A DNA stretch of 64,000 nucleotides from NCBI RefSeq assembly GCF_009901585.1, contig NZ_WXYO01000001.1, positions 62,001-126,000 of the forward strand, given 5' to 3'. This document shows, one piece after another, positions 15,242-24,996 of this stretch (position 1 is its first letter; each line of letters starts with the position of its first letter). Below the pieces are notes generated by a model, which was not told the DNA's origin, made no database searches, and saw nothing but the letters and a program-made list of their open reading frames with translations. The stretch comes from Poritiphilus flavus. Its GTDB lineage: Bacteria; Bacteroidota; Bacteroidia; Flavobacteriales; Flavobacteriaceae. Position numbers and translations under genes: made by a program.

Positions 15242-17221
15242 ATGTTTTTATATCTGATCAAATCCGGAGCCTGCCTGGCAGCATTTTATTTCTTCTACCT
15301 TTTTTTTCTGGAAAAAGAGAACATGCATTTGTTCAAGCGCTATTACCTGCTCGGAAGCCTGGTACTGGCATTCCTGATCCCGCTGGTGACCTTTACCGAA
15401 TACATCAATCCACCGCTTAACGTAAACACGGCATCGGAGCTAATTCTAGGGGATAATCAAAGCCCGCAAAACGTCGGACCTACGGATCTCGATACGGTCA
15501 ATCTGCCCTTGCTGGCCCTAACCATTTATTTGCTTGGGGCCACCCTACTGGGTTTCCGCTTTGGCCGAAATCTGATTCATGTCATCCGCAAGATCCGCAA
15601 CAATGAAAAGTTACAACAGCCGGAATCCACCAAGGTATTGCTCAGCGAAAAAGTTTCTCCCCATACCTTTCTCCGCTACATATTCCTGAACAAAAAAGCC
15701 TTTGAAGCCAAAAGCATCCCACCAGAAGTACTGCTGCACGAAGAGACCCATGTACGCCAGAAACACAGCCTGGATATCATATTTATTGAACTGCTGCAGG
15801 TACTGCTTTGGTTCAATCCCTTTATTTATCTCATCAATAGATCTATAAAACTCAATCACGAATTCCTGGCAGACCAGGCCGTGCTGGGCCGGGGTGTTGC
15901 ATCCAGGACCTATCAAAACACCCTGCTGTCCTTCTCATCGCAAAAACATCAGTCAGTGTTGGCAAATGCCATCAATTATTCATCATTCAAAAAACGATTT
16001 ACAGTCATGAAAAAACAAACATCAAAAAGGGTGCTATGGCTCAAGGGCCTGCTATTTCTGCCCTTAACGCTTCTTTTGCTGGTAAGTTTCAGTACTACAG
16101 AGATCAAGTACCTTGAGGCCCATCCGAATGTGTTGGCCACACCGTCAACGGACATTGAGGTTCGTATCCTAATCCAATCAGATCTGAGCCTCAGGCTTAA
16201 CGACAAGCCGGTGGCCATTTCGGAACTCTCAGAGAAGATCCTGGAGATAGTGCCTGCTCAGTCTATCAGCAATGCACTTACCATCTCCACATCTCCAGGC
16301 TTGGATATCCCGACTGAACTCATGGATCAATTGGAATATGAACTCAGCGAAATTGGAATAAGCAGTATAACCTTAAATACCCGGGAAGTACATATCAACA
16401 ACTTTCAGGAAGACCGCAAGCCGGTTTTGGTCCCTCATGAAACTCAACAACAAGGCGGTTCAGCACAGCAGTTAGAGACCTACAACAGGCTCGCCGGGAA
16501 ATACAACAGCCAGAACCCGGAGCAGAGAGCGATCCCTGAGGCTGAACAGGCCAAACTGGCTACGCTGTATAGCTCCATGAGTGATATACAAAAGGCGCAT
16601 AGTGAAGCTTTTCCTCTCAGTTACCCGATTAGCCAGGAAGAGGCCACTCCTGAGATGGTTGCGGAATACAACGCCCTGGCCAGCAAATACAATTCCATGT
16701 CCTGGGATAATTTTAGAGTAATTGGTTCAGAAGTAGAGCGGCTGCATTATATCTACGATCGGATGAGCGAAGCCCAAAGAGCCAGTGCCGAACCTTTTCC
16801 ACAGTTCCCTGAGCCTCCAACTGAACCAGAACCCGCGGTTGCCCCGACCCCTCATAAAGAGCCTGCAGCTATAGCCGCATTACCGTCACCTCCAGCGGAA
16901 CCTCTTCCGGTTCAGGCCACAGTAGGCAGTGCTCCAACCCGCCCGGTGCTCGCGGATAAGCCAGCCATGGAAGAGGCGAGTGTGGCCCCTACCCGTGGAG
17001 AATTGGCCCCACCTCCTCCTCCAAAGTCTCCCCTGGAATTTGTAAGGGAAATGGCTGAAAAGGGTGCAGACTTCTATATGGACGGGCAAAAGATCACAGC
17101 TGAAAAAGCCGTAGATATCCTCAAAGAATCCAAACAGATCAGCCTTAGATCAAAGCATATGGGCCTGGAAAGACCTGTGGTAGAGCTGTCTACCAAACCC
17201 TATAAGGTAAAGGCAGATTAA
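15242..17221 (+). CDS. M56-family (BlaR1-like) membrane metallopeptidase
   Basis: A 659-residue membrane protease, presumably relieving repression by the upstream BlaI-type protein. N-terminal transmembrane helices (about 1-110) precede the zinc motif HEETH (H166, H170), followed by NHEFLADQAVLG, which holds the third-ligand region. Another membrane helix lies near residue 270. The long C-terminal part (about 300-659) is periplasmic. It has two imperfect repeats of the type YNxLAxKYNSxS...YxxMSxAQxAxAExFP and a proline/alanine-rich stretch. No penicillin-sensor domain is present, so the inducing signal is unknown and need not be a beta-lactam. Confidence 0.87.
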   Translation: MFLYLIKSGACLAAFYFFYLFFLEKENMHLFKRYYLLGSLVLAFLIPLVTFTEYINPPLNVNTASELILGDNQSPQNVGPTDLDTVNLPLLALTIYLLGATLLGFRFGRNLIHVIRKIRNNEKLQQPESTKVLLSEKVSPHTFLRYIFLNKKAFEAKSIPPEVLLHEETHVRQKHSLDIIFIELLQVLLWFNPFIYLINRSIKLNHEFLADQAVLGRGVASRTYQNTLLSFSSQKHQSVLANAINYSSFKKRFTVMKKQTSKRVLWLKGLLFLPLTLLLLVSFSTTEIKYLEAHPNVLATPSTDIEVRILIQSDLSLRLNDKPVAISELSEKILEIVPAQSISNALTISTSPGLDIPTELMDQLEYELSEIGISSITLNTREVHINNFQEDRKPVLVPHETQQQGGSAQQLETYNRLAGKYNSQNPEQRAIPEAEQAKLATLYSSMSDIQKAHSEAFPLSYPISQEEATPEMVAEYNALASKYNSMSWDNFRVIGSEVERLHYIYDRMSEAQRASAEPFPQFPEPPTEPEPAVAPTPHKEPAAIAALPSPPAEPLPVQATVGSAPTRPVLADKPAMEEASVAPTRGELAPPPPPKSPLEFVREMAEKGADFYMDGQKITAEKAVDILKESKQISLRSKHMGLERPVVELSTKPYKVKAD

Positions 17222-17333
17222 TTATAGCTTAATCTCATTTATCAGTTCAATTAGTCATCAAGGGTCGTAGGGCCTTCCTTCAGAGGTTCCATCTCTGAAT
17301 ACAGGTCAAATCGGCCCTTTTTAAAAAACACTC

Positions 17334-19028
17334 ATGAAGACTTTTGGTTTTTATGCGCTATGCCTTTGCGGTTTTGTAACCGTTGGGCTTAACGCCCAGA
17401 AATCGTCCCTGGAAATCAGTGATCCTTATGGGCCCCATGCCATTGGGTTTCAGGAATTCAACACTTTTGACAAATCCCGTAGCTTTTTAGCCACTCAACA
17501 ACAGAAAGCGAATGCGGGGGAGACCATATTTCGACCGATCCAGGTATGTGTCTGGTATCCGGCTATCAAAACAGACAAGGCTCCGCTTACCTATGAAGCA
17601 TACTTCTTTCTAAAAGCTCATGAGGTGGGGAGGACAGCATTGTCCGGGGAAAGAAAAAAAGCGGTTATAGCGGAATTTCTCAAAACTGATCCTGTTCAAC
17701 CTGAGGTCCTGGAGCGGGAACTCGCTGCTGTAATGCGCGCCGTTAAAAATGCCCCTTTCAATAAAACAGCCCGTTTTCCTATCCTTATTTATGGTCCCAG
17801 TTGGTGGTCTACCGCTTACGAGAATGCACTAATGTTTGAATTTCTTGCGAGTCATGGCTACATCGTGATCTCCAGCCCCAGTGTAGGGCCTGAAAATCGT
17901 GAAATGCCCATATCAAGGATTGGTGTTGAAACTCAGGCACGCGATATGGAGTTCCTTTTGAGTATCACGGATCAATTTCCAAATGCGGATATAAACCGGA
18001 TCAGTGTTGCTGGTTTTAGTCTTGGCGGACTCTCCAACGTTCTCATGATGGCCCGCAATACCTCTGTCGATGCCTGGATTGGGATAGACCCGAGCATCCA
18101 TGAGGCCTATGAATTCTTCGAAGAATCTCCTTTTGAAGACTACACCAGATTCAGAAAACCCATGCTTTTTATTAACTCCATGGGCTATATGAAAGGACTG
18201 CCCTTTTACGATCAACTGGTTTACAGCGACGCCTATATGGTAAATCTGCCTCAGCTTGAGCATACTGATCTGGCCTCCCAGTTCATCAAGCTTTTTGGCT
18301 CCGGTAAGGGCGAGGAAGCATTGGCAAAACGAGCCAGGGGTTACAATGCCATGTCGAGATACTTATTGGCATTCTTAGATGGGGTATTTAAAAAGCAATA
18401 TACCTATAGCGAAATGCTTACACATGTATTTCAAATGCCTGCAGATACTTCCTTTGTTCAATTCAAAAGCAAAGCCAGCCTGCCGACACCAGACCAGTTG
18501 TTCCTGAAATTCGAAGAGGAGCAGGGTGCGGGAATGGCCGATTTTCTGGAGAAGCAGATCCCCGATGGTGCACACTTTAGCTATCCGGAAAAAGATCTGC
18601 AAGAATTGATCTTTCGCACATTGGAAAGTGGGTATTCGAAAGCTTCGCGGAATTTGATGGAATGGTATGGGAATAAATACCCTGACGCCTTTCATACAGA
18701 GGTTTCCAAACACATAGATGGCCAAAAAATGCTTAGAATGTTCACTGAAGTCTATCGCCATAACAAAGGATGTGAGTTCAACTACTACCAACTGAACCAT
18801 ACCGGACATATACTTTCAATGGGTGAAAGAAAATCAGAGGCGCTGGACTATTTTATACTTAACACACAGCTAAACCCGAAAAATTCCCAGGCCTTTTTCA
18901 ATTTGGGAATCGGGTATTACCGACTTGAGGATATGGACAATGCCGCGCTTAATTTCAAAAAATGCCTGGAACTGGATCCGGATGACAGGTATCGCGGCCT
19001 GGCCGAAGGTTTTCTATCCAAGATCTGA
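17334..19028 (+). CDS. secreted alpha/beta hydrolase with C-terminal TPR-like repeats
   Basis: 564 residues with an N-terminal signal peptide (MKTFGFYALCLCGFVTVG, cleaved before QKSS). The middle has the alpha/beta-hydrolase look of dienelactone hydrolases or PAF-acetylhydrolases: FPILIYGPSWWSTAYEN, a nucleophile elbow VAGFSLGG, and a possible acid/His pair near MLFINSMGY and LEHTDL. The C-terminal 100 residues contain TPR-like helices ending ALNFKKCLELDPDDRYRG. It is probably exported to the periplasm; the substrate is unknown. It stands 112 bp after the M56 gene and may be independent. Confidence 0.7.
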   Translation: MKTFGFYALCLCGFVTVGLNAQKSSLEISDPYGPHAIGFQEFNTFDKSRSFLATQQQKANAGETIFRPIQVCVWYPAIKTDKAPLTYEAYFFLKAHEVGRTALSGERKKAVIAEFLKTDPVQPEVLERELAAVMRAVKNAPFNKTARFPILIYGPSWWSTAYENALMFEFLASHGYIVISSPSVGPENREMPISRIGVETQARDMEFLLSITDQFPNADINRISVAGFSLGGLSNVLMMARNTSVDAWIGIDPSIHEAYEFFEESPFEDYTRFRKPMLFINSMGYMKGLPFYDQLVYSDAYMVNLPQLEHTDLASQFIKLFGSGKGEEALAKRARGYNAMSRYLLAFLDGVFKKQYTYSEMLTHVFQMPADTSFVQFKSKASLPTPDQLFLKFEEEQGAGMADFLEKQIPDGAHFSYPEKDLQELIFRTLESGYSKASRNLMEWYGNKYPDAFHTEVSKHIDGQKMLRMFTEVYRHNKGCEFNYYQLNHTGHILSMGERKSEALDYFILNTQLNPKNSQAFFNLGIGYYRLEDMDNAALNFKKCLELDPDDRYRGLAEGFLSKI

Positions 19029-19144
19029 GAGCGGAAAAAGGAATTTTCATAAATCCTTCTTAAAGCCTCAATTTAAGGGACTTTTCATGTAACAAATGAT
19101 AAATACCTGCGTTCTAATATTCTATCAACCTAAAGCCGAACACT

Positions 19145-20245
19145 ATGCTCAAGGACTTTTTTATCCTCTGTTCAGGATCTGACAAGAACATTTTAAAAAG
19201 CTGTTCCTCCGGAGAACAAAACAAATATGCAGGTATTGGTGCTACCGTATTCTTTACAGCACTTATGGCATTTATCGCAAGCAGTTATGCATTGTATACC
19301 GTTTTTGACAATGTATTTACAGCTATATTTTTTGGACTGGTTTGGGGATTGCTCATCTTCAATCTGGATCGTTTTATCGTATCAACCATAAAGAAGCGCG
19401 ATAGATTTTGGAGTGAATTCCTGCAGGCTACCCCTCGGATCATTCTTGCCGTGATCATCGCCGTGGTAATCTCAAAACCGCTGGAGATGAAGATCTTTGA
19501 AAAGGAGATCAACCAGGTATTGCTGGAACAAAAAAATGAGATGACCCTGGCCAATAAACAGCAGATAGCTCGGCAATATACTCCGGCTGTAGAAGCCCTG
19601 AACCAGGAGATTGCCGGACTAAAGGCAGAAATAGACAATAAGGAGGCGGAAACCAATGCCTTATACGAAACCTATATCTCGGAAGCAGAAGGCCGTGCAG
19701 GCACTATGCTACTCGGCAAAGGGCCGGTCTATAAGGAAAAAAGAGAAAAGCACGACGCCTATCTCCTGGAATTGCAGCAATTAAAGGAGACCAATCGAGC
19801 GAAAATAGCAGAAAAAGAAACCCAGATAGCCGCGCTGAATGCAGAATACGCTCAGACAGTAGATGCTTCTCAGCCCGTAATTGATGGTTTTGACGGCCTG
19901 ATGGCCCGCATCAATGCTTTGGGCGAATTACCATGGTTTCCATCTTTCTTTATTTTTCTACTTTTCCTGGCTATTGAAACCGCGCCTATTATAGCAAAAC
20001 TACTGGCACCTAAAGGGCCTTATGATCTTAAAGTAGAAGAGGAAGAAAGTACCGTAGAGACCTGGGTAAAACAAAAAGTACATCAGCGTCAGCAGATCCT
20101 TGCCACAGATACGGTGTTAAACGAAAAGATCTATGGAGAAATAGCCGAAGAAGAGGCGGTTTACGCCTACAAAAAACAGAAGGCTGAAGAGCTTATGCGG
20201 TTGCAGGCGGATAATTTTCACGACATTCAGATTAACAGCCTGTAA
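19145..20245 (+). CDS. DUF4407 membrane protein
   Basis: A 366-residue protein with membrane segments near residues 33-52, 57-75 and 97-112 and a fourth near 260-280. A long charged coiled-coil region (about 120-245) lies between the third and fourth. The segment LLIFNLDRFIVSTIKKRD and the overall plan fit the DUF4407 family, whose function is unknown. The coiled coil is rich in Glu, Gln and Lys and may mediate assembly. The gene ends at a strong terminator. Confidence 0.85.
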   Translation: MLKDFFILCSGSDKNILKSCSSGEQNKYAGIGATVFFTALMAFIASSYALYTVFDNVFTAIFFGLVWGLLIFNLDRFIVSTIKKRDRFWSEFLQATPRIILAVIIAVVISKPLEMKIFEKEINQVLLEQKNEMTLANKQQIARQYTPAVEALNQEIAGLKAEIDNKEAETNALYETYISEAEGRAGTMLLGKGPVYKEKREKHDAYLLELQQLKETNRAKIAEKETQIAALNAEYAQTVDASQPVIDGFDGLMARINALGELPWFPSFFIFLLFLAIETAPIIAKLLAPKGPYDLKVEEEESTVETWVKQKVHQRQQILATDTVLNEKIYGEIAEEEAVYAYKKQKAEELMRLQADNFHDIQINSL

Positions 20246-20252
20246 ACAGAAA

Positions 20253-20280
20253 GGCCGGCTTAATAGCCGGCCCTCTTTTC
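20253..20280 (+). terminator. terminator after the DUF4407 gene
   Basis: A GC-rich hairpin GGCCGGCTTAATAGCCGGCC (20253-20272) followed by CTCTTTTCT, 8 bp after the stop codon. Confidence 0.82.
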
Positions 20281-20290
20281 TACCCTGGCC

Positions 20291-20437
20291 TTAGATAAGG
20301 CAAGCTACTGCCGGGGTTATCACACTCAACACTATTTCTTTCTTATTAAAACTAATTTCGCGGATCTGAAAGACCTCTTTGGTCCTGTCTATCTTAAGGT
20401 ATCCTTTAGCTCTTTTATCAGTCTTTTGCTTATTCAT
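20291..20437 (-). CDS. 48-residue basic small protein, unknown
   Basis: Occupies most of the 309-bp gap between the DUF4407 terminator and the REC-GT2 gene. It reads MNKQKTDKRAKGYLKIDR and ends VLSVITPAVACLI. A lysine-rich start is followed by a short hydrophobic tail. Codon use is ordinary and the frame is clean, but no family is recognised. It would lie downstream of the REC-GT2 gene on the same strand. Confidence 0.35.
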   Translation of the reverse strand: MNKQKTDKRAKGYLKIDRTKEVFQIREISFNKKEIVLSVITPAVACLI

Positions 20438-20554
20438 GATTTCTGATTTTTAGATTCAATCCAAAATTAAGACGGAAACCAATCTTTTCTGGCTTTGCTG
20501 GGGCCATTGGCCAACAACTGTGGGCGAAAGGCCTGATACCTTAGATAAGCCCAA

Positions 20555-21694
20555 CTATCCTTTATAGTGGATGGCAATTTGTGCCAGCTGACCCACGATC
20601 TTCACAGAATCTTTCATGGATAGCTTAGACCCATCTGCATGTATCCATCGCTTTAGAGGTTGCTCACAAATGAGCTGGTTAACCTTGTCCTTGCCATAAA
20701 ACTTACGCATGCGCATAAATATCTCTACATCGAACAACCAGCGTGTGATAAACTTCTTTACGAACATTTGCTCCGCTATTTCCCGGCGCATGATCTTTGC
20801 TCCGCATTGGGTATCCTTAAATGGCATTCCCAGTATTTTCTGAATGATAATATTAATGGTCTTACTTATGATCTTTCTCGCGGATTCCTTGGTAATATTA
20901 GCTCCCATCCGGCTGATGCGGGATCCACTGACTATTTTGAATTCTGAATTTTCCAGGGTCTGAACCAGGTCGTCAAAATCGCGGAAGTCCGTAGAAAGGT
21001 CCGCGTCCAGATAACCTATATAATCCAATTGAGGGTCCAGGGAGAGATACTGTATTCCCTGCCTGACAGCCTCTGCCTTTCCACCGTTTTCTGCACAGTC
21101 AAAAATGCTGATATGGTCTTCATTCCCCTTCCTCAGTTCCTTCAACACTTTTAGGGTATCGTCTGTACTGCCATCATTGACAAAACACAGGCGGTAACCC
21201 AGGTTTTTGCGTGCAAAATCCTGGAATTCTTTGCTTTCCAAACGCTCGGCTTCATTGTAGCAAGGTATTACCACACCAACACAATGTTTTTGCAGCATTT
21301 GGTCATTGGCAACCTCAGTATTCCTTTTTTGAATTTTAGGTCTGAGGATCCTTTTTACCCTGGCAGCCACTTCGTTAAGGCTCACGGGTTTTTTCATATA
21401 ATCGTCAATACCCAGGTCGAATCCGTCTACAATGACCCTTTCCTCAGTATTACCGGACATAACAAGAATCGGGGTCTGGGATTGTCCGGTTTGCCTGATG
21501 TGTTTTACCACTTCCAATCCCGACATTTCAGGCATGTTAATGTCCAGGATAACCAGATCGGGTTGAAAACTATTGAACTGCTCAATTCCGGATGGACCGT
21601 CGTTAGCGGTTCGCACTTCATACCCCAGTTCCCTGAGGTGCTTTTCGAGAGATAATAAGATCAGTTGCTGATCATCAATGGCTAAAATTTTCAT
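20555..21694 (-). CDS. response-regulator receiver fused to a GT2 glycosyltransferase
   Basis: 379 residues with two domains. Residues 1-120 form a CheY-like receiver: acidic pair D7/D8, phospho-acceptor D51 in VILDINMP, S80 and K102 in KKP. Residues from about 138 form a soluble GT2 domain of the polyprenyl-phosphate glycosyltransferase type: VVIPCYNEAERL, FVNDGSTDDT, YLDADLSTD (metal-binding DxD) and KDTQCGAKIMRREIAEQMF. Such enzymes make polyprenyl-phosphate sugars for membrane GT-C enzymes, and a GT-C-like protein is encoded divergently. Phosphorylation presumably switches activity or location. The fusion is unusual. An operator-like site and TACATTTG lie upstream. Confidence 0.88.
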   Translation of the reverse strand: MKILAIDDQQLILLSLEKHLRELGYEVRTANDGPSGIEQFNSFQPDLVILDINMPEMSGLEVVKHIRQTGQSQTPILVMSGNTEERVIVDGFDLGIDDYMKKPVSLNEVAARVKRILRPKIQKRNTEVANDQMLQKHCVGVVIPCYNEAERLESKEFQDFARKNLGYRLCFVNDGSTDDTLKVLKELRKGNEDHISIFDCAENGGKAEAVRQGIQYLSLDPQLDYIGYLDADLSTDFRDFDDLVQTLENSEFKIVSGSRISRMGANITKESARKIISKTINIIIQKILGMPFKDTQCGAKIMRREIAEQMFVKKFITRWLFDVEIFMRMRKFYGKDKVNQLICEQPLKRWIHADGSKLSMKDSVKIVGQLAQIAIHYKG

Positions 21695-21761
21695 AGGTTA
21701 AGATTTAGGATTAAACAAGAATTTTGGTTTAGCCTCTACCGTTTCCGATAGATTTATAAGG

Positions 21762-21833
21762 CAAATGTAGTAGCGGACAGCAGGATTCTTTTGTAGGAAA
21801 AGTCGCTTTGCAAATTAGTGTCGATGAATGACC
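21762..21833 (-). promoter_or_regulatory. LytTR-type operator and -7 element of REC-GT2 (site A)
   Basis: Direct repeats GTCGCTTTGCA (21802) and GATGAATGACC (21823) start 21 bp apart. After the lower repeat edge come exactly 32 bp and then TACATTTG on the minus strand (21769-21762), a full TAnnTTTG match with no -33 element. It is the most diverged of six such sites here, and its 32-bp spacing is the reason to accept it. Confidence 0.6.
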
Positions 21834-21914
21834 GATTTGCTTCGATGGGTGATATCAGGGGTTTTTTACAATATATCTACCTTTATTTTGTTATATTTTC
21901 TTACAAAGCCGACC

Positions 21915-24900
21915 ATGAACCGCAGCAATAGTTTATTGATCCTGGCACTGATTACCGGCCTGGCATTCCACGGGTCTGCCATGTTTTTTACCCTGGAGCA
22001 GACTTACGATGCACTAATACACCTGTTCTTTGCCGATCACTATGCCCAAAACTGGTTTGAGCATTGGGAACCCAGATGGTACACCGGCTTTACAGTACAA
22101 TCTTACCCTCCCCTGGTGCACCAATTAATCGCACTGCTCTCCTATCTGGGTGGTCTCAAATTCGGACTGTTTTCCGTAGCCTTGTTGGGGATTGTCCTCT
22201 TTGTTACAGGAATTTACAGGTTTTCATTGCTGCTAACCGGCAATCGCAAAGTATCCGGGTATGCCGCTTTGCTGGCAGTATTTTCTTCAACTTTTATAGA
22301 AACCCTTCATCTTTTTGGTCAGCTTCCGAGCATTTTCGGAATATCGCTGCTGTTACATGCCTTACCAGACACCTATTTATGGCTTAAGACCGGGAGTTAT
22401 CGGAAGCTCGTTAAAGCATTGTCATTAATTGCCGTTACAGTATGTTCTCACCATGTAACCCCCATTTTCGGGATGGTGTTTTTCATTTTTCCCTTGATAG
22501 GGATGGTACTGATGGATGTTTCAAAAGAAGGCGTTGGAAGTTTTAAATTGATCACCTTCAGGGTTTTTCTACAAACTTTCAAAAAGTTGTTCGGGCGCAT
22601 AATTGGTTTTGGTTTTAGCGCACTCATTCTGATTGTAATTTGCATCCTACCCTACTGGATAAACACCAAGAATAACCCCATCACCCAGGTACCTATTCCT
22701 CATGGTTCCAGGGATAATTTCCTGGAAGTTACTTCTTCCGGACTGGTATTTTTCCTGATCCCCTGGGGAGTACTACTTTTTTTACTTCCTTATCTATTTT
22801 ACCGTTTTTACAGCAAAAGATATCTGTTCTTTGGCCTGTCTTTCACCCTACTTGCAATTTTAGGAACCGGAGGGACAACCCCAATTCCAAAAGGACTACT
22901 CGGCGAGAACGCCTTTAATATCCTAACCCTGGACAGATTCACCCTTTGGGCCACAATAATGGCACTCCCGATCTTTGGGGAGTTTGCCTACCGCTTGATC
23001 GAAGGGGACCTGAGAACTCATTTAAGAAAACGATTTGGCGGAGTTTATCACAAAGTATTGGGAGGACTGATCTCTGGCTGTCTGTTGTTTATGGTTATTT
23101 TCAGTTTAAGCCTTGGGTATTTCAGACCCTCCCAACCCCAAAAGATCAAGATGCTCCCGATTGTCAATTTCCTGAACCAGGATCAGCACGACCAATGGCG
23201 TTACCTGACCTTGGGATTCGGAGATCAGATGGCCTGGCTCTCTGCCCAAACCAAGGCTATGACGGTAGACGGGAATTACCATTCCGCAAGGCGATTACCG
23301 GAATTGACCTCCAGGGCCATTGAGCGATTGGAGAATTCAAAATTTAAGGGAGTGGAAGGTATAGGTTCCTTACAGCAATTCCTGACCGTCCCGGAGAAAT
23401 ACCATTTAAAATACATTTTCTCCAACGATAAATTCTACGATCCTTTGTTGCATTTCTGTGGCTGGCAGCGATTGCAGCAACTGGACAACGGGATTATGGT
23501 ATGGGAAAAAACCAATGTACCGCCACTGCCTTCCGTACTCCCAAGGGAAGAAGTACCAATGGCCTTAAAGCTTATGTGGGGGTTAATCCCGATGTTCACC
23601 CTGCTGATGGCTTTCATTCTGAACATCCCCTCAATATGGTATGCGGCTCTAAAGGCCGGCAAAGCTAAAAACACGGATTCCATACCGCCAGGTGTTACTT
23701 ATTCCGGCTTTTCCGCAAAGCTTACCAACATTAGCCATTTCTGGGCCTTTGCGGTGATTCTCATGGTTTCGTTCGGGATCTATAGCTTTTACCTGAATAA
23801 TAGTTCACAACGTTCTCCTTCCAATGTGCTGCAGGCTTACTATGACGCGCTTGACTTTAAGGAATTTGAACAAGCACATGCTTACCTGAGTACAGACAGT
23901 GGTGTTTCCCTGGCCCAATTTATGCTTGAGATCTCCGTAACCGATGGACTGCTTAGCAGTTATGCCAAACTGGATGGGATGTCTGTTCGTGTACTGCATC
24001 AGGACCAGGCCGGCGCCAGGGCAGAAATTACCACAAACTGGATCACTCCGCTTGAAAAGGTAATCAGGACCACAAAACACGATCTGAAGAAAATTGATGG
24101 AAAATGGTTCATCACACCTGAAAAACCCAACAATGATCTGCCTCCGGACCAACTCTTTAGTGCCAACCAGACCGCGTACTACAATCACGGAAGAAGGCGT
24201 ATCACTACAGAACAAACCCTTCATGAGGATGTATTGCAACAACCGGTATTGGAGGTACTTTCCGCCAAACTGGTGCGATTGGATTCGGAATACGCCATAG
24301 TTGGTGAACTGCAAAACATAGACAATATTCCGGCGGATGTTGTGGTATCTGCCACCTTGTACGACCATGAAAATAATCCTATGGCCCGCCACAGCTCAAA
24401 AGACGTTATCAAGCACAAGCTAATGCCAAAGGAAGTTACTCCTTTCAAGATCAACTTTGAGGGAATTGCCTGGTTGGATACAGATCTTGAGGCTCCGGCT
24501 GGTTTTGATCCATCAGAGTTTACTACTATTGAATTTGAAGAGATCCCGTCAAATTTTGACATACAGGCCGCTGCAAATGTCGCCACCGGCGACCTCTACA
24601 AGGCAACCGCCATTCAGCAGCTGGATCTGAGGGAAGGATTATTGAGAGGACAACTGTTCAATTCCGGGATACAGGAGGTTACAATCCCTCAACTGATCGT
24701 CTCTTATTATGATGAAAGTAATGAACTGCTATGGGTAGACCATAAGTTTGTTAAGAACGGCGTGCGGGTTCAGCGCAAACAATCCTTTGAATATGAAACT
24801 TTGGACCTTTCAGATCTCCAATTACTAGCTGAAGGACTGCAGGATGTCTATGTCAATGGATTACCAAACCAGGCTATCGCACAAAAGCGCTTTCCGGAGA

Positions 24901-24995
24901 GGCATAAATTCCAAAATGGGGTGCAAGCCCTATCCGGAAAGGGATTTTCCGGAATAAGATTGCAGCTTAACTCCTATATCGGCAACCCAAAGTGA
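21915..24995 (+). CDS. large GT-C-like membrane protein with periplasmic C-terminal domains
   Basis: 1026 residues from the ATG at 21915 (MNRSNSLLILALITG). An in-frame ATG at 21828 would add 29 hydrophobic residues but would place the start codon on operator site A, so the later one is preferred. The first 560 residues have about a dozen membrane helices. The first loop reads TYDALIHLFFADHYAQNW...WEPRWYTGF...YPPLVHQ, resembling polyprenyl-phosphate-sugar-dependent GT-C transferases. After a last helix come an NTF2-like domain (SPSNVLQAYYDAL...) and beta-rich domains that look FxLYD-like. Probably a periplasmic sugar transferase for a surface glycan, paired with the divergent GT2. Downstream genes overlap or abut, indicating an operon. 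Confidence 0.72.
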   Translation: MNRSNSLLILALITGLAFHGSAMFFTLEQTYDALIHLFFADHYAQNWFEHWEPRWYTGFTVQSYPPLVHQLIALLSYLGGLKFGLFSVALLGIVLFVTGIYRFSLLLTGNRKVSGYAALLAVFSSTFIETLHLFGQLPSIFGISLLLHALPDTYLWLKTGSYRKLVKALSLIAVTVCSHHVTPIFGMVFFIFPLIGMVLMDVSKEGVGSFKLITFRVFLQTFKKLFGRIIGFGFSALILIVICILPYWINTKNNPITQVPIPHGSRDNFLEVTSSGLVFFLIPWGVLLFLLPYLFYRFYSKRYLFFGLSFTLLAILGTGGTTPIPKGLLGENAFNILTLDRFTLWATIMALPIFGEFAYRLIEGDLRTHLRKRFGGVYHKVLGGLISGCLLFMVIFSLSLGYFRPSQPQKIKMLPIVNFLNQDQHDQWRYLTLGFGDQMAWLSAQTKAMTVDGNYHSARRLPELTSRAIERLENSKFKGVEGIGSLQQFLTVPEKYHLKYIFSNDKFYDPLLHFCGWQRLQQLDNGIMVWEKTNVPPLPSVLPREEVPMALKLMWGLIPMFTLLMAFILNIPSIWYAALKAGKAKNTDSIPPGVTYSGFSAKLTNISHFWAFAVILMVSFGIYSFYLNNSSQRSPSNVLQAYYDALDFKEFEQAHAYLSTDSGVSLAQFMLEISVTDGLLSSYAKLDGMSVRVLHQDQAGARAEITTNWITPLEKVIRTTKHDLKKIDGKWFITPEKPNNDLPPDQLFSANQTAYYNHGRRRITTEQTLHEDVLQQPVLEVLSAKLVRLDSEYAIVGELQNIDNIPADVVVSATLYDHENNPMARHSSKDVIKHKLMPKEVTPFKINFEGIAWLDTDLEAPAGFDPSEFTTIEFEEIPSNFDIQAAANVATGDLYKATAIQQLDLREGLLRGQLFNSGIQEVTIPQLIVSYYDESNELLWVDHKFVKNGVRVQRKQSFEYETLDLSDLQLLAEGLQDVYVNGLPNQAIAQKRFPERHKFQNGVQALSGKGFSGIRLQLNSYIGNPK

Positions 24996-24996
24996 G

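Noticed and set aside
14812-17221. Beta-lactam resistance operon (blaI-blaR1)
   Set aside because: The M56 protein has no penicillin-binding sensor domain and no beta-lactamase gene is adjacent.
21828-21914. N-terminal extension of the GT-C-like protein
   Set aside because: Not excluded, but its start codon lies on the operator-like site A, and the downstream ATG gives a clean first membrane helix.
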